Shown: one piece after another, positions 1-9,075 of the stretch
How the letters are laid out: every line of letters begins with the position of its first letter
How positions within the stretch are numbered: position 1 is the stretch's first letter
Assembly: GCF_900100005.1 (NCBI RefSeq)
Contig: NZ_FNEB01000009.1
Coordinates: forward strand, 1 to 64,000
From: Lutimaribacter saemankumensis
GTDB lineage: Bacteria > Pseudomonadota > Alphaproteobacteria > Rhodobacterales > Rhodobacteraceae
DNA length: 64,000 nt
Direction: 5' to 3'
The notes under the pieces: model-generated
Databases searched by the model: none
The model's input: the letters and a program-made list of their open reading frames with translations, nothing else
What the model was told of the DNA's origin: nothing
Position numbers and translations under genes: made by a program

Positions 1-95
1 TCGCTCCGATCGCCATGGAAGACGGTCTGCGCTTCGCCATCCGCGAAGGCGGCCGCACCGTCGGCGCCGGCGTCGTCTCGAAAATCATCGAGTAA
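1..95 (+). CDS. tuf: Elongation factor Tu, C-terminal end (partial)
   Basis: The window opens inside a gene whose last 30 codons read ...[21 protein letters not shown]...IIE and stop with TAA at 93-95. This is the invariant C-terminus of EF-Tu (domain 3), the GTPase that delivers aminoacyl-tRNA to the ribosome. Its place directly before rpsJ is the usual end of the str operon. Everything upstream of codon -30 lies outside the window, so start and length cannot be judged. Confidence 0.95.
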   Translation, partial: APIAMEDGLRFAIREGGRTVGAGVVSKIIE

Positions 96-115
96 GAAAA
101 ACCTCCGGGTTCGAC

Positions 116-144
116 GAGGGCCGGCGGATGAGCCGCCGGTCCTC
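116..144 (+). terminator. Hairpin between tuf and rpsJ
   Basis: Stem 116-127 pairs with 133-144 (12 bp, one G-T wobble) around a 5-nt loop. No T-run follows, so it is at best a partial terminator or attenuator between the str and S10 operons, or an mRNA-stabilising stem after tuf. Confidence 0.45.
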
Positions 145-176
145 CTATCAACTCCAATGCCGCGAAAGGCTAAAAC

Positions 177-491
177 ATGCAAAGCCAGAACATTCGCATT
201 CGGCTGAAGGCTTTTGACTACCGCGTTCTGGATGCCAGCACGCAGGAAATCGTCAACACGGCCAAACGGACCGGCGCGCAAGTGCGTGGGCCCATCCCCC
301 TGCCGAACAAGATCGAGAAGTTCACGGTTCTCCGTGGTCCTCACGTCGACAAGAAATCCCGCGATCAGTTCGAGATCCGCACGCACAAGCGTCTGCTCGA
401 CATCGTTGATCCGACCCCGCAGACGGTGGACGCGCTGATGAAGCTCGACCTCGCCGCCGGCGTGGATGTCGAAATCAAGCTGCAGTCGTAA
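177..491 (+). CDS. rpsJ: 30S ribosomal protein S10
   Basis: 104 residues, the normal S10 length. The N-terminus ([16 protein letters not shown]) and the segment [24 protein letters not shown] are family hallmarks. S10 sits in the 30S head; in E. coli it also bridges NusB/NusG antitermination complexes. It is first in the S10 operon here, 14 nt before rplC, and presumably co-transcribed with it. No strong promoter was recognised in the 81-bp gap after tuf. Confidence 0.98.
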   Translation: MQSQNIRIRLKAFDYRVLDASTQEIVNTAKRTGAQVRGPIPLPNKIEKFTVLRGPHVDKKSRDQFEIRTHKRLLDIVDPTPQTVDALMKLDLAAGVDVEIKLQS

Positions 492-505
492 GGAGGGCAA
501 GGAAC

Positions 506-1348
506 ATGTTGCGCTCTGGTGTTATCGCAAAGAAGATCGGCATGACCCGTATCTTCCAGGAAGACGGCAAGCAGGTGCCCGTGACCGTGCTGCAGCTGGA
601 CAAGCTGCAGGTGGTTGCACAGCGCACCGCCGAAAAGGACGGCTACAGCGCCGTTCAGCTGGGTGCCGGCACGGCCAAGGCAAAGCGGACCTCGCAGCCG
701 ATGCGCGGCCATTTCGCCGCCGCCAAGGTCGAGCCCAAGCGGAAGCTGGCCGAATTCCGGGTCGATCCCGAGAACCTGATCAATGTCGGTGAAGAAATCA
801 CCGCGGACCATTACTTCGAAGGTCAGTTCGTCGACGTGACGGGCACCTCGATCGGTAAGGGTTTCGCCGGTGCCATGAAACGGCACAACTTCGGCGGTCT
901 GCGCGCGTCGCACGGCGTGTCGATCAGCCACCGTTCGCATGGTTCGACCGGTCAGTGTCAGGATCCCGGCAAGGTCTTCAAAGGCAAGAAGATGGCTGGC
1001 CACATGGGCGCTGCCCGCGTGACCACGCAGAACCTGCAGGTCGTGAAAACCGATTCCGGCCGTGGCCTGATCATGGTCAAAGGTGCCGTTCCCGGCGCCA
1101 AGGGCGGTTGGGTGACGATCAAGGATGCGGTCAAGAAGCCGTTCCCCGAGAACGCCATTCTGCCCGCCGCGCTGAAATCGGCCGCAGACGAGGCAGCCAA
1201 GGCTGCTGAAGAAGCTGCACGCCAGGCCGAGGAAGAGGCCAAGGCCGCAGAAGACGCACGTCTCGCCGAAGAGGCCGCACAGCAGGAAGCTGCTCTGAAA
1301 GAGGCCGAGTCGGAAATCGAGGCTGAGAAGAAGGAAGGCGAGGAATGA
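506..1348 (+). CDS. rplC: 50S ribosomal protein L3 with acidic C-terminal tail
   Basis: 280 residues, longer than the usual 205-240. The core ends near residue 220 (the L3 block [24 protein letters not shown] is at about 145-168). It is followed by about 55 residues made almost entirely of Ala, Glu, Lys and Gln that should form a charged helix or coiled coil. L3 starts 50S assembly and reaches the peptidyl-transferase centre. The start ATG at 506 has a GGAGG-like ribosome site just after rpsJ. The stop overlaps the rplD start by 4 bp (ATGA). Confidence 0.97.
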   Translation: MLRSGVIAKKIGMTRIFQEDGKQVPVTVLQLDKLQVVAQRTAEKDGYSAVQLGAGTAKAKRTSQPMRGHFAAAKVEPKRKLAEFRVDPENLINVGEEITADHYFEGQFVDVTGTSIGKGFAGAMKRHNFGGLRASHGVSISHRSHGSTGQCQDPGKVFKGKKMAGHMGAARVTTQNLQVVKTDSGRGLIMVKGAVPGAKGGWVTIKDAVKKPFPENAILPAALKSAADEAAKAAEEAARQAEEEAKAAEDARLAEEAAQQEAALKEAESEIEAEKKEGEE

Positions 1349-1962
1349 AACTCGACGTGATCAAACTGGACGGCGGCAAGGCCGGGTCCGTGGATCTGTC
1401 CGACGACCTGTTCGGACTCGAGCCGCGCGCCGATATCCTTCACCGTGTCGTCCGCTGGCAGCGCAACAAGGCGCAGGCTGGCACTCACAAGGTGAAAACG
1501 CGGTCGGAAACCAGCTACTCGACCAAGAAGATCTACCGCCAGAAGGGCACCGGTGGCGCACGCCACGGCGACCGCAACGCGCCGATCTTCCGCAAGGGTG
1601 GTATCTACAAGGGCCCGACGCCGCGCAGCCACGGCCACGACCTGCCCAAGAAGTTCCGCAAGCTGGGCCTGCGGCACGCGCTGTCGGCCAAGGCCAAGGC
1701 GGGTGAACTGGTCGTGATCGACGCAGCCGAGAGCGATGGCAAGACCGCCGCCCTGGCCAAGCAGGTCAAGAACCTGGGCTGGAAGCGTGCACTGATCATC
1801 GATGGTGCGCAGGTGAACGAGGGCTTTGCCCGCGCCGCCCGCAACATCGAAGGTCTGGACGTTCTGCCGTCGATGGGCGCAAACGTTTATGACATCCTCA
1901 AGCGTGACACCCTGGTGATCACCAAAGCGGGTGTCGAAGCACTGGAGGCTCGTCTGAAATGA
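1345..1962 (+). CDS. rplD: 50S ribosomal protein L4
   Basis: 205 residues, full length for L4. The loop [19 protein letters not shown] that reaches into the exit tunnel is present at about residues 64-82, as is the typical [20 protein letters not shown] block. L4 binds 23S rRNA domain I; in enterobacteria it autoregulates the S10 operon through the leader, but that mechanism is not established in alphaproteobacteria and is not visible here. ATGA overlaps on both sides (with rplC and rplW) indicate translational coupling. Confidence 0.98.
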   Translation: MKLDVIKLDGGKAGSVDLSDDLFGLEPRADILHRVVRWQRNKAQAGTHKVKTRSETSYSTKKIYRQKGTGGARHGDRNAPIFRKGGIYKGPTPRSHGHDLPKKFRKLGLRHALSAKAKAGELVVIDAAESDGKTAALAKQVKNLGWKRALIIDGAQVNEGFARAARNIEGLDVLPSMGANVYDILKRDTLVITKAGVEALEARLK

Positions 1963-2255
1963 GCGCGAAGGCAGAACATTACGACGTGATCCGCAAGCCG
2001 ATCATCACCGAGAAGTCGACCATGGCCTCGGAAAACGGCGCGGTTGTGTTCGAAGTGGCGATCGACTCGTCCAAGCCGCAGATCAAGGAAGCCGTCGAGG
2101 CGCTCTTTGGTGTGAAGGTCAAGGCGGTCAACACCACGATCACCAAAGGCAAGGCCAAGCGCTTCCGTGGCATCATGGGCAAGCGCAAGGACGTGAAAAA
2201 GGCATATGTGACCCTCGAAGAGGGAAACACTATCGACGTGACCACCGGTCTCTGA
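1959..2255 (+). CDS. rplW: 50S ribosomal protein L23
   Basis: 98 residues with the L23 opening [15 protein letters not shown] and the tunnel-edge region [16 protein letters not shown]23 forms the docking site for signal recognition particle and trigger factor at the exit tunnel. It overlaps rplD by 4 bp. Unlike the rest of this block, it is followed by a 153-bp gap with a hairpin and tandem repeats before rplB. Confidence 0.98.
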   Translation: MSAKAEHYDVIRKPIITEKSTMASENGAVVFEVAIDSSKPQIKEAVEALFGVKVKAVNTTITKGKAKRFRGIMGKRKDVKKAYVTLEEGNTIDVTTGL

Positions 2256-2273
2256 TAGGAAGCCGCGAATCTT

Positions 2274-2303
2274 CCATGGCCCCGGGGCTTACCGGGGCCA
2301 TGG
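2274..2303 (+). terminator. 12-bp perfect hairpin between rplW and rplB
   Basis: CCATGGCCCCGG at 2274-2285 is the exact complement of 2292-2303, with a 6-nt loop. Only a weak T-rich stretch (TCGTTTG) follows. It could be an attenuator, processing site or partial terminator inside the S10 operon. Confidence 0.5.
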
Positions 2304-2309
2304 TCGTTT

Positions 2310-2359
2310 GAACCGGGCACCTACGGGGGCCTAAGAACCGGCCACCTTCGGGGGGCTAT
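2310..2359 (+). repeat. Imperfect 25-bp tandem repeat in the rplB leader
   Basis: Positions 2310-2334 and 2335-2359 are two adjacent 25-bp units that agree at 21 of 25 positions; each begins GAACCGG and contains a CACCT(A/T)CGGGGG core. They lie 50 bp before rplB. Function is unknown; RNA structure or protein binding in the leader is possible. Confidence 0.7.
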
Positions 2360-2408
2360 CAACATAGGCGGGGCAAGCCCTGCCGTTTGCTAACGGAAGA
2401 CAGAAAGC

Positions 2409-3251
2409 ATGGCACTCAAGTCGTACAAGCCGACGACGCCGGGCCAGCGTGGGCTGGTGCTGATCGACCGTTCGGAGCTGTGGAAAGGACGTCCCGTCAA
2501 ATCCCTTACCGAGGGTCTGACGAAATCGGGCGGCCGCAACAACACCGGGCGGATTACCTCGCGTCGTCGTGGGGGCGGGGCGAAACGCCTCTACCGGATC
2601 GTCGATTTCAAGCGCAACAAATTCGACGTGGCGGCAACCGTCGAACGGATCGAATACGACCCGAACCGGACCGCCTTCATCGCGCTGATCAAGTATGAAG
2701 ATGGCGAACAGGCCTACATCCTGGCACCGCAGCGTCTGGCTGTGGGTGACAAGGTCGTGGCCGGCGCCAAGGTGGACATCAAGCCGGGCAACGCAATGCC
2801 GTTCTCGGGCATGCCGATCGGTACGATTGTCCACAACATCGAGCTGAAACCCGGCAAGGGTGGCCAGATCGCACGCGCCGCGGGCACCTATGCCCAGTTC
2901 GTCGGCCGCGATGGCGGTTATGCGCAGATCCGCCTGTCCTCGGGCGAGCTGCGGATGGTGCGCCAGGAGTGCATCGCAACCGTCGGTGCCGTGTCGAACC
3001 CCGACAACAGCAACCAGAACTACGGCAAGGCCGGCCGCATGCGCCACAAGGGTATCCGCCCGAGCGTCCGCGGCGTGGTCATGAACCCCATCGACCACCC
3101 CCATGGCGGTGGTGAAGGCCGGACTTCGGGTGGTCGTCACCCGGTGACTCCGTGGGGCAAGCCGACCAAGGGTGCACGCACCCGCAACAAGAACAAAGCG
3201 TCCTCGAAGCTGATCATCCGCTCGCGGCACGCCAAGAAGAAGGGGCGCTAA
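2409..3251 (+). CDS. rplB: 50S ribosomal protein L2
   Basis: 280 residues, within the L2 range. The C-terminal signature [26 protein letters not shown], including the catalytic-centre histidine of HPHGGGEG, is intact at about residues 223-248. L2 supports subunit joining and peptidyl transfer. Start at 2409 follows a GGAAGA-type ribosome site. rpsS begins 3 nt after the stop. Confidence 0.98.
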   Translation: MALKSYKPTTPGQRGLVLIDRSELWKGRPVKSLTEGLTKSGGRNNTGRITSRRRGGGAKRLYRIVDFKRNKFDVAATVERIEYDPNRTAFIALIKYEDGEQAYILAPQRLAVGDKVVAGAKVDIKPGNAMPFSGMPIGTIVHNIELKPGKGGQIARAAGTYAQFVGRDGGYAQIRLSSGELRMVRQECIATVGAVSNPDNSNQNYGKAGRMRHKGIRPSVRGVVMNPIDHPHGGGEGRTSGGRHPVTPWGKPTKGARTRNKNKASSKLIIRSRHAKKKGR

Positions 3252-3254
3252 CAT

Positions 3255-3533
3255 ATGTCTCGCTCTGTTTGGAAGGGCCCGTTCGTTGATGCTTACGTCC
3301 TGAAAAAGGCCGAAGCAGCACGCGAAAGCGGCCGCAACGAAGTCATCAAGATCTGGTCGCGCCGCTCGACGATCCTGCCCCAGTTCGTGGGCCTGACGTT
3401 TGGCGTCTACAACGGCCAAAAGCACGTTCCCGTGAACGTAACCGAAGACATGATCGGCCAGAAGTTCGGTGAATACTCGCCGACGCGGACCTACTATGGT
3501 CACGCGGCCGACAAGAAAGCGAAGCGGAAGTAA
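3255..3533 (+). CDS. rpsS: 30S ribosomal protein S19
   Basis: 92 residues, normal length. It starts [12 protein letters not shown] and holds the family block [24 protein letters not shown]19 forms a complex with S13 in the 30S head near the A-site tRNA. Gaps of 3 nt on both sides place it firmly in the S10 operon. Confidence 0.98.
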   Translation: MSRSVWKGPFVDAYVLKKAEAARESGRNEVIKIWSRRSTILPQFVGLTFGVYNGQKHVPVNVTEDMIGQKFGEYSPTRTYYGHAADKKAKRK

Positions 3534-3536
3534 GTC

Positions 3537-3917
3537 ATGGGCAAGGCAAAAAATCCCCGCCGCGTGGCAGAAAACGAAGCGATGGCCAAAGTCCGCATGC
3601 TTCGCACCAGCCCGCAGAAACTGAATCTCGTTGCCGCGATGATCCGTGGCAAGAAGGTCGACAAGGCTCTGAACGACCTGACCTTCTCGAAAAAGCGGAT
3701 CGCAGTGGACGTGAAGAAATGCCTTCAGTCCGCAATCGCCAACGCCGAGAACAACCACAATCTGGACGTCGATGAACTGATCGTCGCCGAGGCCTATGTG
3801 GGCAAGAACCTCGTGATGAAGCGTGGCCGTCCCCGGGCACGTGGCCGTTTCGGCCGCATCATGAAGCCGTTCTCGGAACTCACCATCACGGTGCGTCAAG
3901 TTGAGGAGCAAGCCTAA
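3537..3917 (+). CDS. rplV: 50S ribosomal protein L22
   Basis: 126 residues, within the usual range. The segment [28 protein letters not shown] and the C-terminal hairpin [12 protein letters not shown] that lines the exit tunnel (a macrolide-related region) are present. The stop codon shares one base with the start of rpsC (TAATG). Confidence 0.98.
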   Translation: MGKAKNPRRVAENEAMAKVRMLRTSPQKLNLVAAMIRGKKVDKALNDLTFSKKRIAVDVKKCLQSAIANAENNHNLDVDELIVAEAYVGKNLVMKRGRPRARGRFGRIMKPFSELTITVRQVEEQA

Positions 3918-4624
3918 TGGGTCATAAAGTTAATCCGATCGGCATGCGCCTTCAGGTCAACCGCACCTGGGACAGCCGCTGGTACGCCGATACCAAGGAT
4001 TTTGGCGATCTTCTGCTGGAAGACGTGAAAATCCGCGAGTTCATCAAGGAAGAGTGCAAGCAGGCCGGCGTGGCCCGCGTGATCATCGAGCGTCCGCACA
4101 AGAAGTGCCGCGTGACGATCCACACTGCACGTCCTGGTGTCATCATCGGCAAGAAAGGCGCCGATATCGAGGTTCTGCGCAAGAAACTGTCGGCCATGAC
4201 CGACAGCGAACTGCACTTGAACATCGTCGAAGTGCGCAAGCCCGAGCTTGACGCCCAGCTGGTGGCGGAATCGATCGCCCAGCAGCTGGAACGCCGGGTC
4301 AGCTTCCGCCGCGCGATGAAACGGTCTGTGCAGAACGCGATGCGCATGGGCGCCCTGGGCATCCGTGTGAACGTTGCCGGCCGTCTGGGCGGTGCAGAAA
4401 TCGCACGGACCGAGTGGTATCGCGAAGGCCGTGTGCCCCTGCACACCCTGCGCGCCGATATCGACTATGCCCTGGCCGAGGCGTCCACGCCCTACGGCAT
4501 CATCGGCATCAAGGTCTGGATCTTCAAAGGCGAGATCATGGAGCACGATCCCAGTGCCCGCGATCGCCGTCAGCAGGAGCTCCAGGATGGTCCCGCGCCC
4601 CGTGGCGCCGGCGGCCGCCGTTAA
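3917..4624 (+). CDS. rpsC: 30S ribosomal protein S3
   Basis: 235 residues. The N-terminus [18 protein letters not shown], the KH-domain motif [18 protein letters not shown] (about residues 74-91) and the C-terminal domain with [13 protein letters not shown] are all present. S3 lines the mRNA entry channel and takes part in mRNA unwinding. It overlaps the L22 stop by one base and is followed by rplP after 12 nt. Confidence 0.98.
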   Translation: MGHKVNPIGMRLQVNRTWDSRWYADTKDFGDLLLEDVKIREFIKEECKQAGVARVIIERPHKKCRVTIHTARPGVIIGKKGADIEVLRKKLSAMTDSELHLNIVEVRKPELDAQLVAESIAQQLERRVSFRRAMKRSVQNAMRMGALGIRVNVAGRLGGAEIARTEWYREGRVPLHTLRADIDYALAEASTPYGIIGIKVWIFKGEIMEHDPSARDRRQQELQDGPAPRGAGGRR

Positions 4625-4636
4625 GGAGATTAGAAG

Positions 4637-5050
4637 ATGCTTCAACCAAAGCGCACTAAATTCCGCAAGATGTTCAAGGGCCGGATCAAGGGCGAGGCCA
4701 AGGGCGGCTCTGATCTGAACTTTGGCACCTATGGCCTCAAGGCTGTCCAGCCCGAACGCATCACCGCGCGTCAGATCGAAGCGGCACGCCGCGCGATGAC
4801 CCGCCACATGAAGCGCCAGGGCCGCGTCTGGATCCGTATCTTCCCCGATACGCCCGTGACGTCGAAACCCACCGAGGTGCGGATGGGTAAAGGTAAGGGC
4901 TCGGTCGATTACTGGGCCTGCAAGGTCAAGCCCGGCCGCGTTATGTTCGAGATCGACGGCGTGAACGAAGAAATCGCCCGCGAGGCCCTGCGCCTGGCCG
5001 CGATGAAGCTGCCGATCAAGAGCCGCATCGTGGTTCGCGAAGACTGGTAA
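4637..5050 (+). CDS. rplP: 50S ribosomal protein L16
   Basis: 137 residues, normal length. It begins [12 protein letters not shown] and carries [14 protein letters not shown] at about residues 80-93. Arg82 aligns with E. coli L16 Arg81, the residue hydroxylated by the 2-oxoglutarate oxygenase YcfD. L16 organises the A-site and joins late in 50S assembly. In most bacteria rpmC follows at once. Here a repeat, a terminator and a minus-strand oxygenase-like gene come between. Confidence 0.98.
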   Translation: MLQPKRTKFRKMFKGRIKGEAKGGSDLNFGTYGLKAVQPERITARQIEAARRAMTRHMKRQGRVWIRIFPDTPVTSKPTEVRMGKGKGSVDYWACKVKPGRVMFEIDGVNEEIAREALRLAAMKLPIKSRIVVREDW

Positions 5051-5054
5051 TCGT

Positions 5055-5080
5055 GCGGCGGGGTGAACCCCGCCCTACGA
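5055..5080. repeat. 26-bp palindromic intergenic repeat, copy 1
   Basis: Contains GGCGGGGTGAACCCCGCC followed by CTACGA. An identical 26-bp copy lies at 10221-10246. Both copies directly follow a plus-strand ribosomal gene and directly precede a terminator hairpin, so it behaves like a small REP/RIME-type element. From memory, similar palindromes are common in Rhodobacteraceae intergenic DNA. Confidence 0.85.
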
Positions 5081-5089
5081 AAAGAAAAG

Positions 5090-5117
5090 CCCCCGTCGAG
5101 ACATCGGCGGGGGTTTT
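5090..5117 (+). terminator. Rho-independent terminator after rplP
   Basis: Stem 5090-5099 pairs with 5104-5113 (10 bp, one wobble, tetraloop) and is followed by TTTT. It sits between convergent rplP and the oxygenase-like gene and could act in both directions, because an A-rich run precedes the stem. It would split the ribosomal superoperon at this point. Confidence 0.85.
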
Positions 5118-5163
5118 GCTTTGCGGCGATGCGAATGTGGGGCAGGCGCGGGGCGCGAGCCCG

Positions 5164-5784
5164 TCACACCCACTTGTAATTGAAGCTTACCGAAATCCGT
5201 TCTTCCTCGGCCATGTTCATCGGCACCTCGTGTCGCAGCCAGCTTTCCCATAGAAGCACGTCGCCCACGGCGGGTTTCACGTAGATGAACGGCTGCAAGT
5301 CGCGCCTTGCGTCCTTGCGGCGGGTGGGGGCGGCCATCATCCGGGCCGAACGCGGATCTTCCAGCTTCAACGCCGACGCGCCTTCGGGCATCTGAACGTA
5401 GGTCGTGCCCGAAATAACCGAATGCGGGTGGATGTGGCTCGAATGTGTGCCGCCCTCGGGCAGGATGTTGATCCACAGGTCTTCGAGCACCAGCGTTCCA
5501 TCACCCAGATCGAAAGCCAGATCATCGGCGAACGCCGCCACATGCGCATCGAGCGCGGCCACGATGTCCGCGAAGATCGGGAACCGCCAGGGCAGGTCGG
5601 TCAGCGATGCATAAGAGGTATAGCCGGGATAGCCGTTCTCTTCGCACCAGTCCTGCCCGGCCTCGTCGTCCTCGGCGATGGAATAGCATGACGCGGCCAG
5701 CTCGGCGGGATCGACGCCGGGGCCGTGCTCATTAAGCGGTGCCTGGTACAGGCGGGTGACGAAAAGGGATTCGATCTGTGCCAT
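5164..5784 (-). CDS. 2OG-Fe(II) oxygenase-like protein (TIGR02466/PF13759-type)
   Basis: 206 residues. The C-terminal half matches the 2-oxoglutarate/Fe(II) dioxygenase fold of the TIGR02466 group: the histidine cluster HSSHIHPHSVISGTTYVQ at about 112-129, a G-x-LLLWESWLRHEV segment supplying the distal iron histidine (about 175-188), and ERISVSFNYKW near the end with the arginine expected to hold 2-oxoglutarate. Such enzymes hydroxylate proteins or small molecules; the substrate of this family is not known. It lies on the minus strand inside the ribosomal superoperon, convergent with rplP. The gap to divergent rpmC carries a palindromic motif pair. A role in modifying L16 or another ribosomal protein is only an inference from position. 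The fold assignment is good; the function is open. Confidence 0.85.
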   Translation of the reverse strand: MAQIESLFVTRLYQAPLNEHGPGVDPAELAASCYSIAEDDEAGQDWCEENGYPGYTSYASLTDLPWRFPIFADIVAALDAHVAAFADDLAFDLGDGTLVLEDLWINILPEGGTHSSHIHPHSVISGTTYVQMPEGASALKLEDPRSARMMAAPTRRKDARRDLQPFIYVKPAVGDVLLWESWLRHEVPMNMAEEERISVSFNYKWV

Positions 5785-5830
5785 GCGCGCTTATTATCCT
5801 GTCCGGCGGGGCAGGGCGAGAGGGCTTGAA

Positions 5831-5863
5831 AACCGCGCGGTTCGGGGCCAGAACCGCGCGGAC
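5831..5863. promoter_or_regulatory. Paired palindromic motif upstream of the oxygenase gene and rpmC
   Basis: AACCGCGCGGTT (a perfect 12-bp palindrome) at 5831-5842 and AACCGCGCGGAC at 5852-5863, start to start 21 bp. Together they also form an 11-bp stem (5833-5843 with 5851-5861). The same arrangement occurs at 43322-43354. The site lies 47 bp upstream of the minus-strand oxygenase gene. Operator or structured element; which cannot be decided here. Confidence 0.5.
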
Positions 5864-6002
5864 TGCGGATGCCGGCGTTATTTTACGGATAAGGGGTTGC
5901 CAGACCCCGGTCGCCCGTGTATTGCGCAGCCTTCACCAGAACTCCACCGGAATCAGGGTGACCATTCGGGCCCTCCGGTGATGTTGAGAAAGGAACAAGG
6001 CG

Positions 6003-6203
6003 ATGAACGCCACCGAACTGCGTGACAAGACGCCCGATCAGCTCCGTGACGAGCTGACCAACCTTAAGAAAGAATCGTTCAACCTGCGTTTCCAGCAGGC
6101 CACCGGCGCGATGGAAAACACCGCCCGCATGCGTCAGGTTCGCCGCGACATCGCGCGCGTCAAGACCGTGCTGAACGAAAAAGCCCAAGCGGCAGCAGAG
6201 TAA
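6003..6203 (+). CDS. rpmC: 50S ribosomal protein L29
   Basis: 66 residues, typical for L29. It starts [24 protein letters not shown] and includes [29 protein letters not shown]29 is a small helical protein at the tunnel exit near L23. An AAGGAA ribosome site precedes the ATG. After the inserted oxygenase gene and terminator it begins the second part of the superoperon, so a promoter in 5785-6002 is expected; no clear -35/-10 pair was recognised. Confidence 0.97.
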   Translation: MNATELRDKTPDQLRDELTNLKKESFNLRFQQATGAMENTARMRQVRRDIARVKTVLNEKAQAAAE

Positions 6204-6215
6204 GGAGCCTGACAG

Positions 6216-6446
6216 ATGCCCAAACGTATTCTCCAAGGCACCGTGACCGCCAACCAGAACAACCAGACCGTGACCGTTCTGGTGGAACGCCGCTTTACCC
6301 ACCCGGTTCTGAAAAAGACCATTCGTAAGTCCAAGAAGTACCGGGCTCATGACGAGAACAACCAGTTCAACGTCGGTGACATCGTCCGTATCCAGGAATG
6401 TGCACCGAAGTCGAAGACCAAACGCTGGGAGGTAGTCGCAGGCTGA
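6216..6446 (+). CDS. rpsQ: 30S ribosomal protein S17
   Basis: 76 residues. It opens [32 protein letters not shown], with the basic Lys-rich [14 protein letters not shown] after it, and ends in the short form of the OB-fold protein S17. S17 is a primary 16S rRNA binder. It follows rpmC by 12 nt. A 105-bp gap without a gene separates it from rplN. Confidence 0.97.
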   Translation: MPKRILQGTVTANQNNQTVTVLVERRFTHPVLKKTIRKSKKYRAHDENNQFNVGDIVRIQECAPKSKTKRWEVVAG

Positions 6447-6551
6447 TCGCGGCGCCATCCGGCACCACGACCAATCCGGGACATACCTTCCGGTTTGAAC
6501 GAAACCCTGGGGACATGGCAATGACGCCCCCCAAAGGTCGGGAGAAACCCT

Positions 6552-6920
6552 ATGATCCAGATGCAGACCAATCTGGATGTTGCTGACAACTCCGGCGCAC
6601 GCCGGGTGCAGTGCATCAAGGTTCTGGGCGGTTCGCACCGCCGCTATGCGTCGGTTGGCGACATCATCGTCGTTTCGGTGAAAGAAGCCATTCCGCGCGG
6701 CCGTGTGAAGAAAGGTGACGTGCGTAAGGCCGTCGTCGTTCGCACCGCCAAGGAAGTCCGTCGCGAAGACGGCACAGCAATCCGTTTTGACCGCAACGCC
6801 GCGGTGATCCTCAACAACAACGGTGAGCCCGTGGGCACCCGTATCTTCGGCCCGGTCGTTCGCGAACTGCGCGCCAAGAACTTCATGAAGATCATCTCGC
6901 TCGCCCCGGAGGTGCTGTAA
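6552..6920 (+). CDS. rplN: 50S ribosomal protein L14
   Basis: 122 residues, the invariant L14 length. It starts [21 protein letters not shown] and contains GVKK-like [17 protein letters not shown] and [20 protein letters not shown]14 lies at the subunit interface and is the docking point of the silencing factor RsfS. The preceding 105-bp gap holds no recognisable gene. rplX starts one base after the stop. Confidence 0.98.
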   Translation: MIQMQTNLDVADNSGARRVQCIKVLGGSHRRYASVGDIIVVSVKEAIPRGRVKKGDVRKAVVVRTAKEVRREDGTAIRFDRNAAVILNNNGEPVGTRIFGPVVRELRAKNFMKIISLAPEVL

Positions 6921-6921
6921 G

Positions 6922-7233
6922 ATGGCTGCGAAACTGAAATCCGGTGACAAGGTCGTCGTCCTGTCCGGCAAGGACAAGGGCAAGCAAGGCACCATCACGT
7001 CGGTCGACCCCAAGGCGGGCAAGGCCGTTGTCGATGGTATCAACATGGCCATCCGTCACACCCGCCAGAGCCAGACCAGCCAGGGCGGCCGCCTGCCCAA
7101 GGCGATGCCGATCGAGCTGTCGAACCTGGCAATCGTCGACAAGAACGGCAAACCGACCCGCGTTGGCTTCAAGATGGAAGGCGACAAGAAGGTCCGTTAC
7201 GCCAAGACCACGGGGGACGTGATCGATGCTTGA
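6922..7233 (+). CDS. rplX: 50S ribosomal protein L24
   Basis: 103 residues with the KOW motif near the start ([21 protein letters not shown], about residues 5-25). L24 is an assembly initiator binding the 5' end of 23S rRNA. Its last codons overlap the start of rplE by 8 bp. Confidence 0.98.
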   Translation: MAAKLKSGDKVVVLSGKDKGKQGTITSVDPKAGKAVVDGINMAIRHTRQSQTSQGGRLPKAMPIELSNLAIVDKNGKPTRVGFKMEGDKKVRYAKTTGDVIDA

Positions 7234-7789
7234 TACGGCAACCTACACCCCGCGCCTCAAAGCGCTTTACAAGGATCAGATCCGCGCCGCTCTGAAAGAA
7301 GAGTTCGGCTACAAGAACGACATGCAGATCCCGCGTCTGGACAAGATCGTTCTGAACATCGGCTGTGGCGCCGAAGCGGTGAAGGACTCGAAGAAAGCCA
7401 AGTCGGCACAGGAAGACCTGTCGATGATCGCCGGCCAGAAGGCCCTGATCACCACGGCAAAGAACTCGATCGCCGGTTTCCGCGTTCGCGAAGGCATGCC
7501 CATGGGCGCCAAAGTGACCCTGCGCGGCGACCGCATGTACGAATTCCTCGATCGCCTGATCAGCATCGCGATGCCGCGTATCCGCGACTTCCGCGGCGTG
7601 CCCGGCAAATCCTTCGACGGCCGCGGCAACTATGCCATGGGCCTGAAGGAGCACATCGTGTTCCCCGAGATCAACTTCGACAAGGTCGACGAGGTCTGGG
7701 GCATGGATATCGTGATCGCCACCACCGCGCCCACGGATGCGGAAGCAAAGGCGCTGTTGAAGCATTTCAACATGCCCTTCAACAGCTAA
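7226..7789 (+). CDS. rplE: 50S ribosomal protein L5
   Basis: 187 residues. Signature segments are [18 protein letters not shown] at about 33-50, the block [27 protein letters not shown], and [19 protein letters not shown] near the end. L5 binds 5S rRNA with L18 and contacts the P-site tRNA. The ATG at 7226 lies inside the last codons of rplX, so the two are translationally coupled. Confidence 0.98.
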   Translation: MLDTATYTPRLKALYKDQIRAALKEEFGYKNDMQIPRLDKIVLNIGCGAEAVKDSKKAKSAQEDLSMIAGQKALITTAKNSIAGFRVREGMPMGAKVTLRGDRMYEFLDRLISIAMPRIRDFRGVPGKSFDGRGNYAMGLKEHIVFPEINFDKVDEVWGMDIVIATTAPTDAEAKALLKHFNMPFNS

Positions 7790-7808
7790 TCGCGGAGAGG
7801 ATAGAGAC

Positions 7809-8114
7809 ATGGCTAAGAAAGCAATGATCGAACGCGAAAAGAAGCGTCAGCGCCTCGTCGCGAAATACGCCGAAAAGCGCGCCGCGCTGAAAGAAATCAT
7901 CAAGGACGAGAGCAAGCCGATGGAAGAGCGTTTCCGCGCCTCCCTGAAGCTGGCCGGGCTGCCCCGTAACAGCTCGCCCACCCGTCTGCACAACCGCTGC
8001 CAGCTGACCGGCCGTCCGCACGCTTACTACCGTAAGCTCAAGGTCAGCCGGATCATGCTGCGGGAGCTTGGCTCGCAAGGCCAGATTCCCGGCATGGTGA
8101 AATCGAGCTGGTAA
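7809..8114 (+). CDS. rpsN: 30S ribosomal protein S14 (long, zinc-free type)
   Basis: 101 residues, the long class without the CxxC zinc site of short S14. It starts [17 protein letters not shown] and has [27 protein letters not shown] near the C-terminus. S14 is part of the 30S head. Gaps of 19 nt before and 13 nt after place it in the spc operon. Confidence 0.98.
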   Translation: MAKKAMIEREKKRQRLVAKYAEKRAALKEIIKDESKPMEERFRASLKLAGLPRNSSPTRLHNRCQLTGRPHAYYRKLKVSRIMLRELGSQGQIPGMVKSSW

Positions 8115-8127
8115 GGGAGAGAGTGAT

Positions 8128-8520
8128 ATGAACGATCCTATCGGCGATATGCTCACCCGTATCCGCAACGCGCAAATGCGCGGCAAGTCCATCGTTTCCA
8201 CGCCGGCCTCGAAGCTGCGCGCCTGGGTTCTGGACGTGCTGGCGGACGAGGGTTACATCCGCGGCTATGAAAAGGGCACGGACGCCAATGGCCATCCGAC
8301 CCTGGAAATCAGCCTGAAATATTTCGACGGCACCCCCGTCATTCGCGAGCTCAAGCGGGTCTCCAAGCCCGGCCGCCGCGTTTACATGGGTGTCAAGGAC
8401 ATCCCGCAGGTCCGTCAGGGCCTGGGTGTGTCGATTGTCAGCACGCCCAAAGGTGTGATGTCGGATGCAAATGCCCGCGCTGCCAATGTCGGCGGCGAGG
8501 TCATCTGCACGGTGTTCTAA
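8128..8520 (+). CDS. rpsH: 30S ribosomal protein S8
   Basis: 130 residues. It begins [19 protein letters not shown] and ends with the RNA-binding segment [32 protein letters not shown]8 binds the central domain of 16S rRNA; in E. coli it represses the spc operon post-transcriptionally, but no matching site was sought here. An AAGGAGGAG ribosome site for rplF overlaps its stop. Confidence 0.98.
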   Translation: MNDPIGDMLTRIRNAQMRGKSIVSTPASKLRAWVLDVLADEGYIRGYEKGTDANGHPTLEISLKYFDGTPVIRELKRVSKPGRRVYMGVKDIPQVRQGLGVSIVSTPKGVMSDANARAANVGGEVICTVF

Positions 8521-8530
8521 GGAGGAGCTT

Positions 8531-9064
8531 ATGTCTCGTATTGGGAAAAAACCGGTCGAGCTGCCCTCGGGTGTCACCGCGACACTGTCCGGCCAGACCA
8601 TCGAAGTTAAGGGCCCCAAGGCCACGCAAAGCTTCACCGCAACCGATGACGTCACCATCGCCATCGAGGACAATGCCGTCACGGTCACGCCGCGCGGCAA
8701 GTCCAAGCGTGCGCGCCAGCAGTGGGGCATGAGCCGCACGATGGTCGCAAACATGGTCAAGGGCGTTACCGACGGCTTCAAGAAAGAGCTTGAGATCAAC
8801 GGCGTCGGCTACCGTGCGCAGATCCAGGGCAACACCCTGAAGCTGTCGCTGGGCTACAGCCACGATGTCGATTTCGACGTGCCGCAGGGGGTCACCGTGA
8901 CCTGCCCGAAGCAGACCGAAATCGTGATCGAAGGCGATGATCCGCAACTCGTCGGCCAAGTCGCGGCCAATATCCGCGAATGGCGTGCTCCCGAGCCCTA
9001 CAAGGGCAAAGGGATCAAGTACAAGGACGAGTACATCTTCCGCAAGGAAGGCAAGAAGAAGTAA
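8531..9064 (+). CDS. rplF: 50S ribosomal protein L6
   Basis: 177 residues from the ATG at 8531, chosen because it follows AAGGAGGAGCTT and gives the canonical start [15 protein letters not shown]; a longer reading frame starts upstream inside rpsH and is not needed. The duplicated L6 fold and the C-terminal signature [23 protein letters not shown] are complete. L6 lies near the factor-binding site. Confidence 0.98.
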   Translation: MSRIGKKPVELPSGVTATLSGQTIEVKGPKATQSFTATDDVTIAIEDNAVTVTPRGKSKRARQQWGMSRTMVANMVKGVTDGFKKELEINGVGYRAQIQGNTLKLSLGYSHDVDFDVPQGVTVTCPKQTEIVIEGDDPQLVGQVAANIREWRAPEPYKGKGIKYKDEYIFRKEGKKK

Positions 9065-9075
9065 GGACGCGACAG

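Noticed and set aside
2331-3911. 526-codon open frame on the minus strand across rplB-rpsS-rplV
   Set aside because: It lies wholly opposite highly conserved ribosomal genes; long antisense frames are expected at this GC content.
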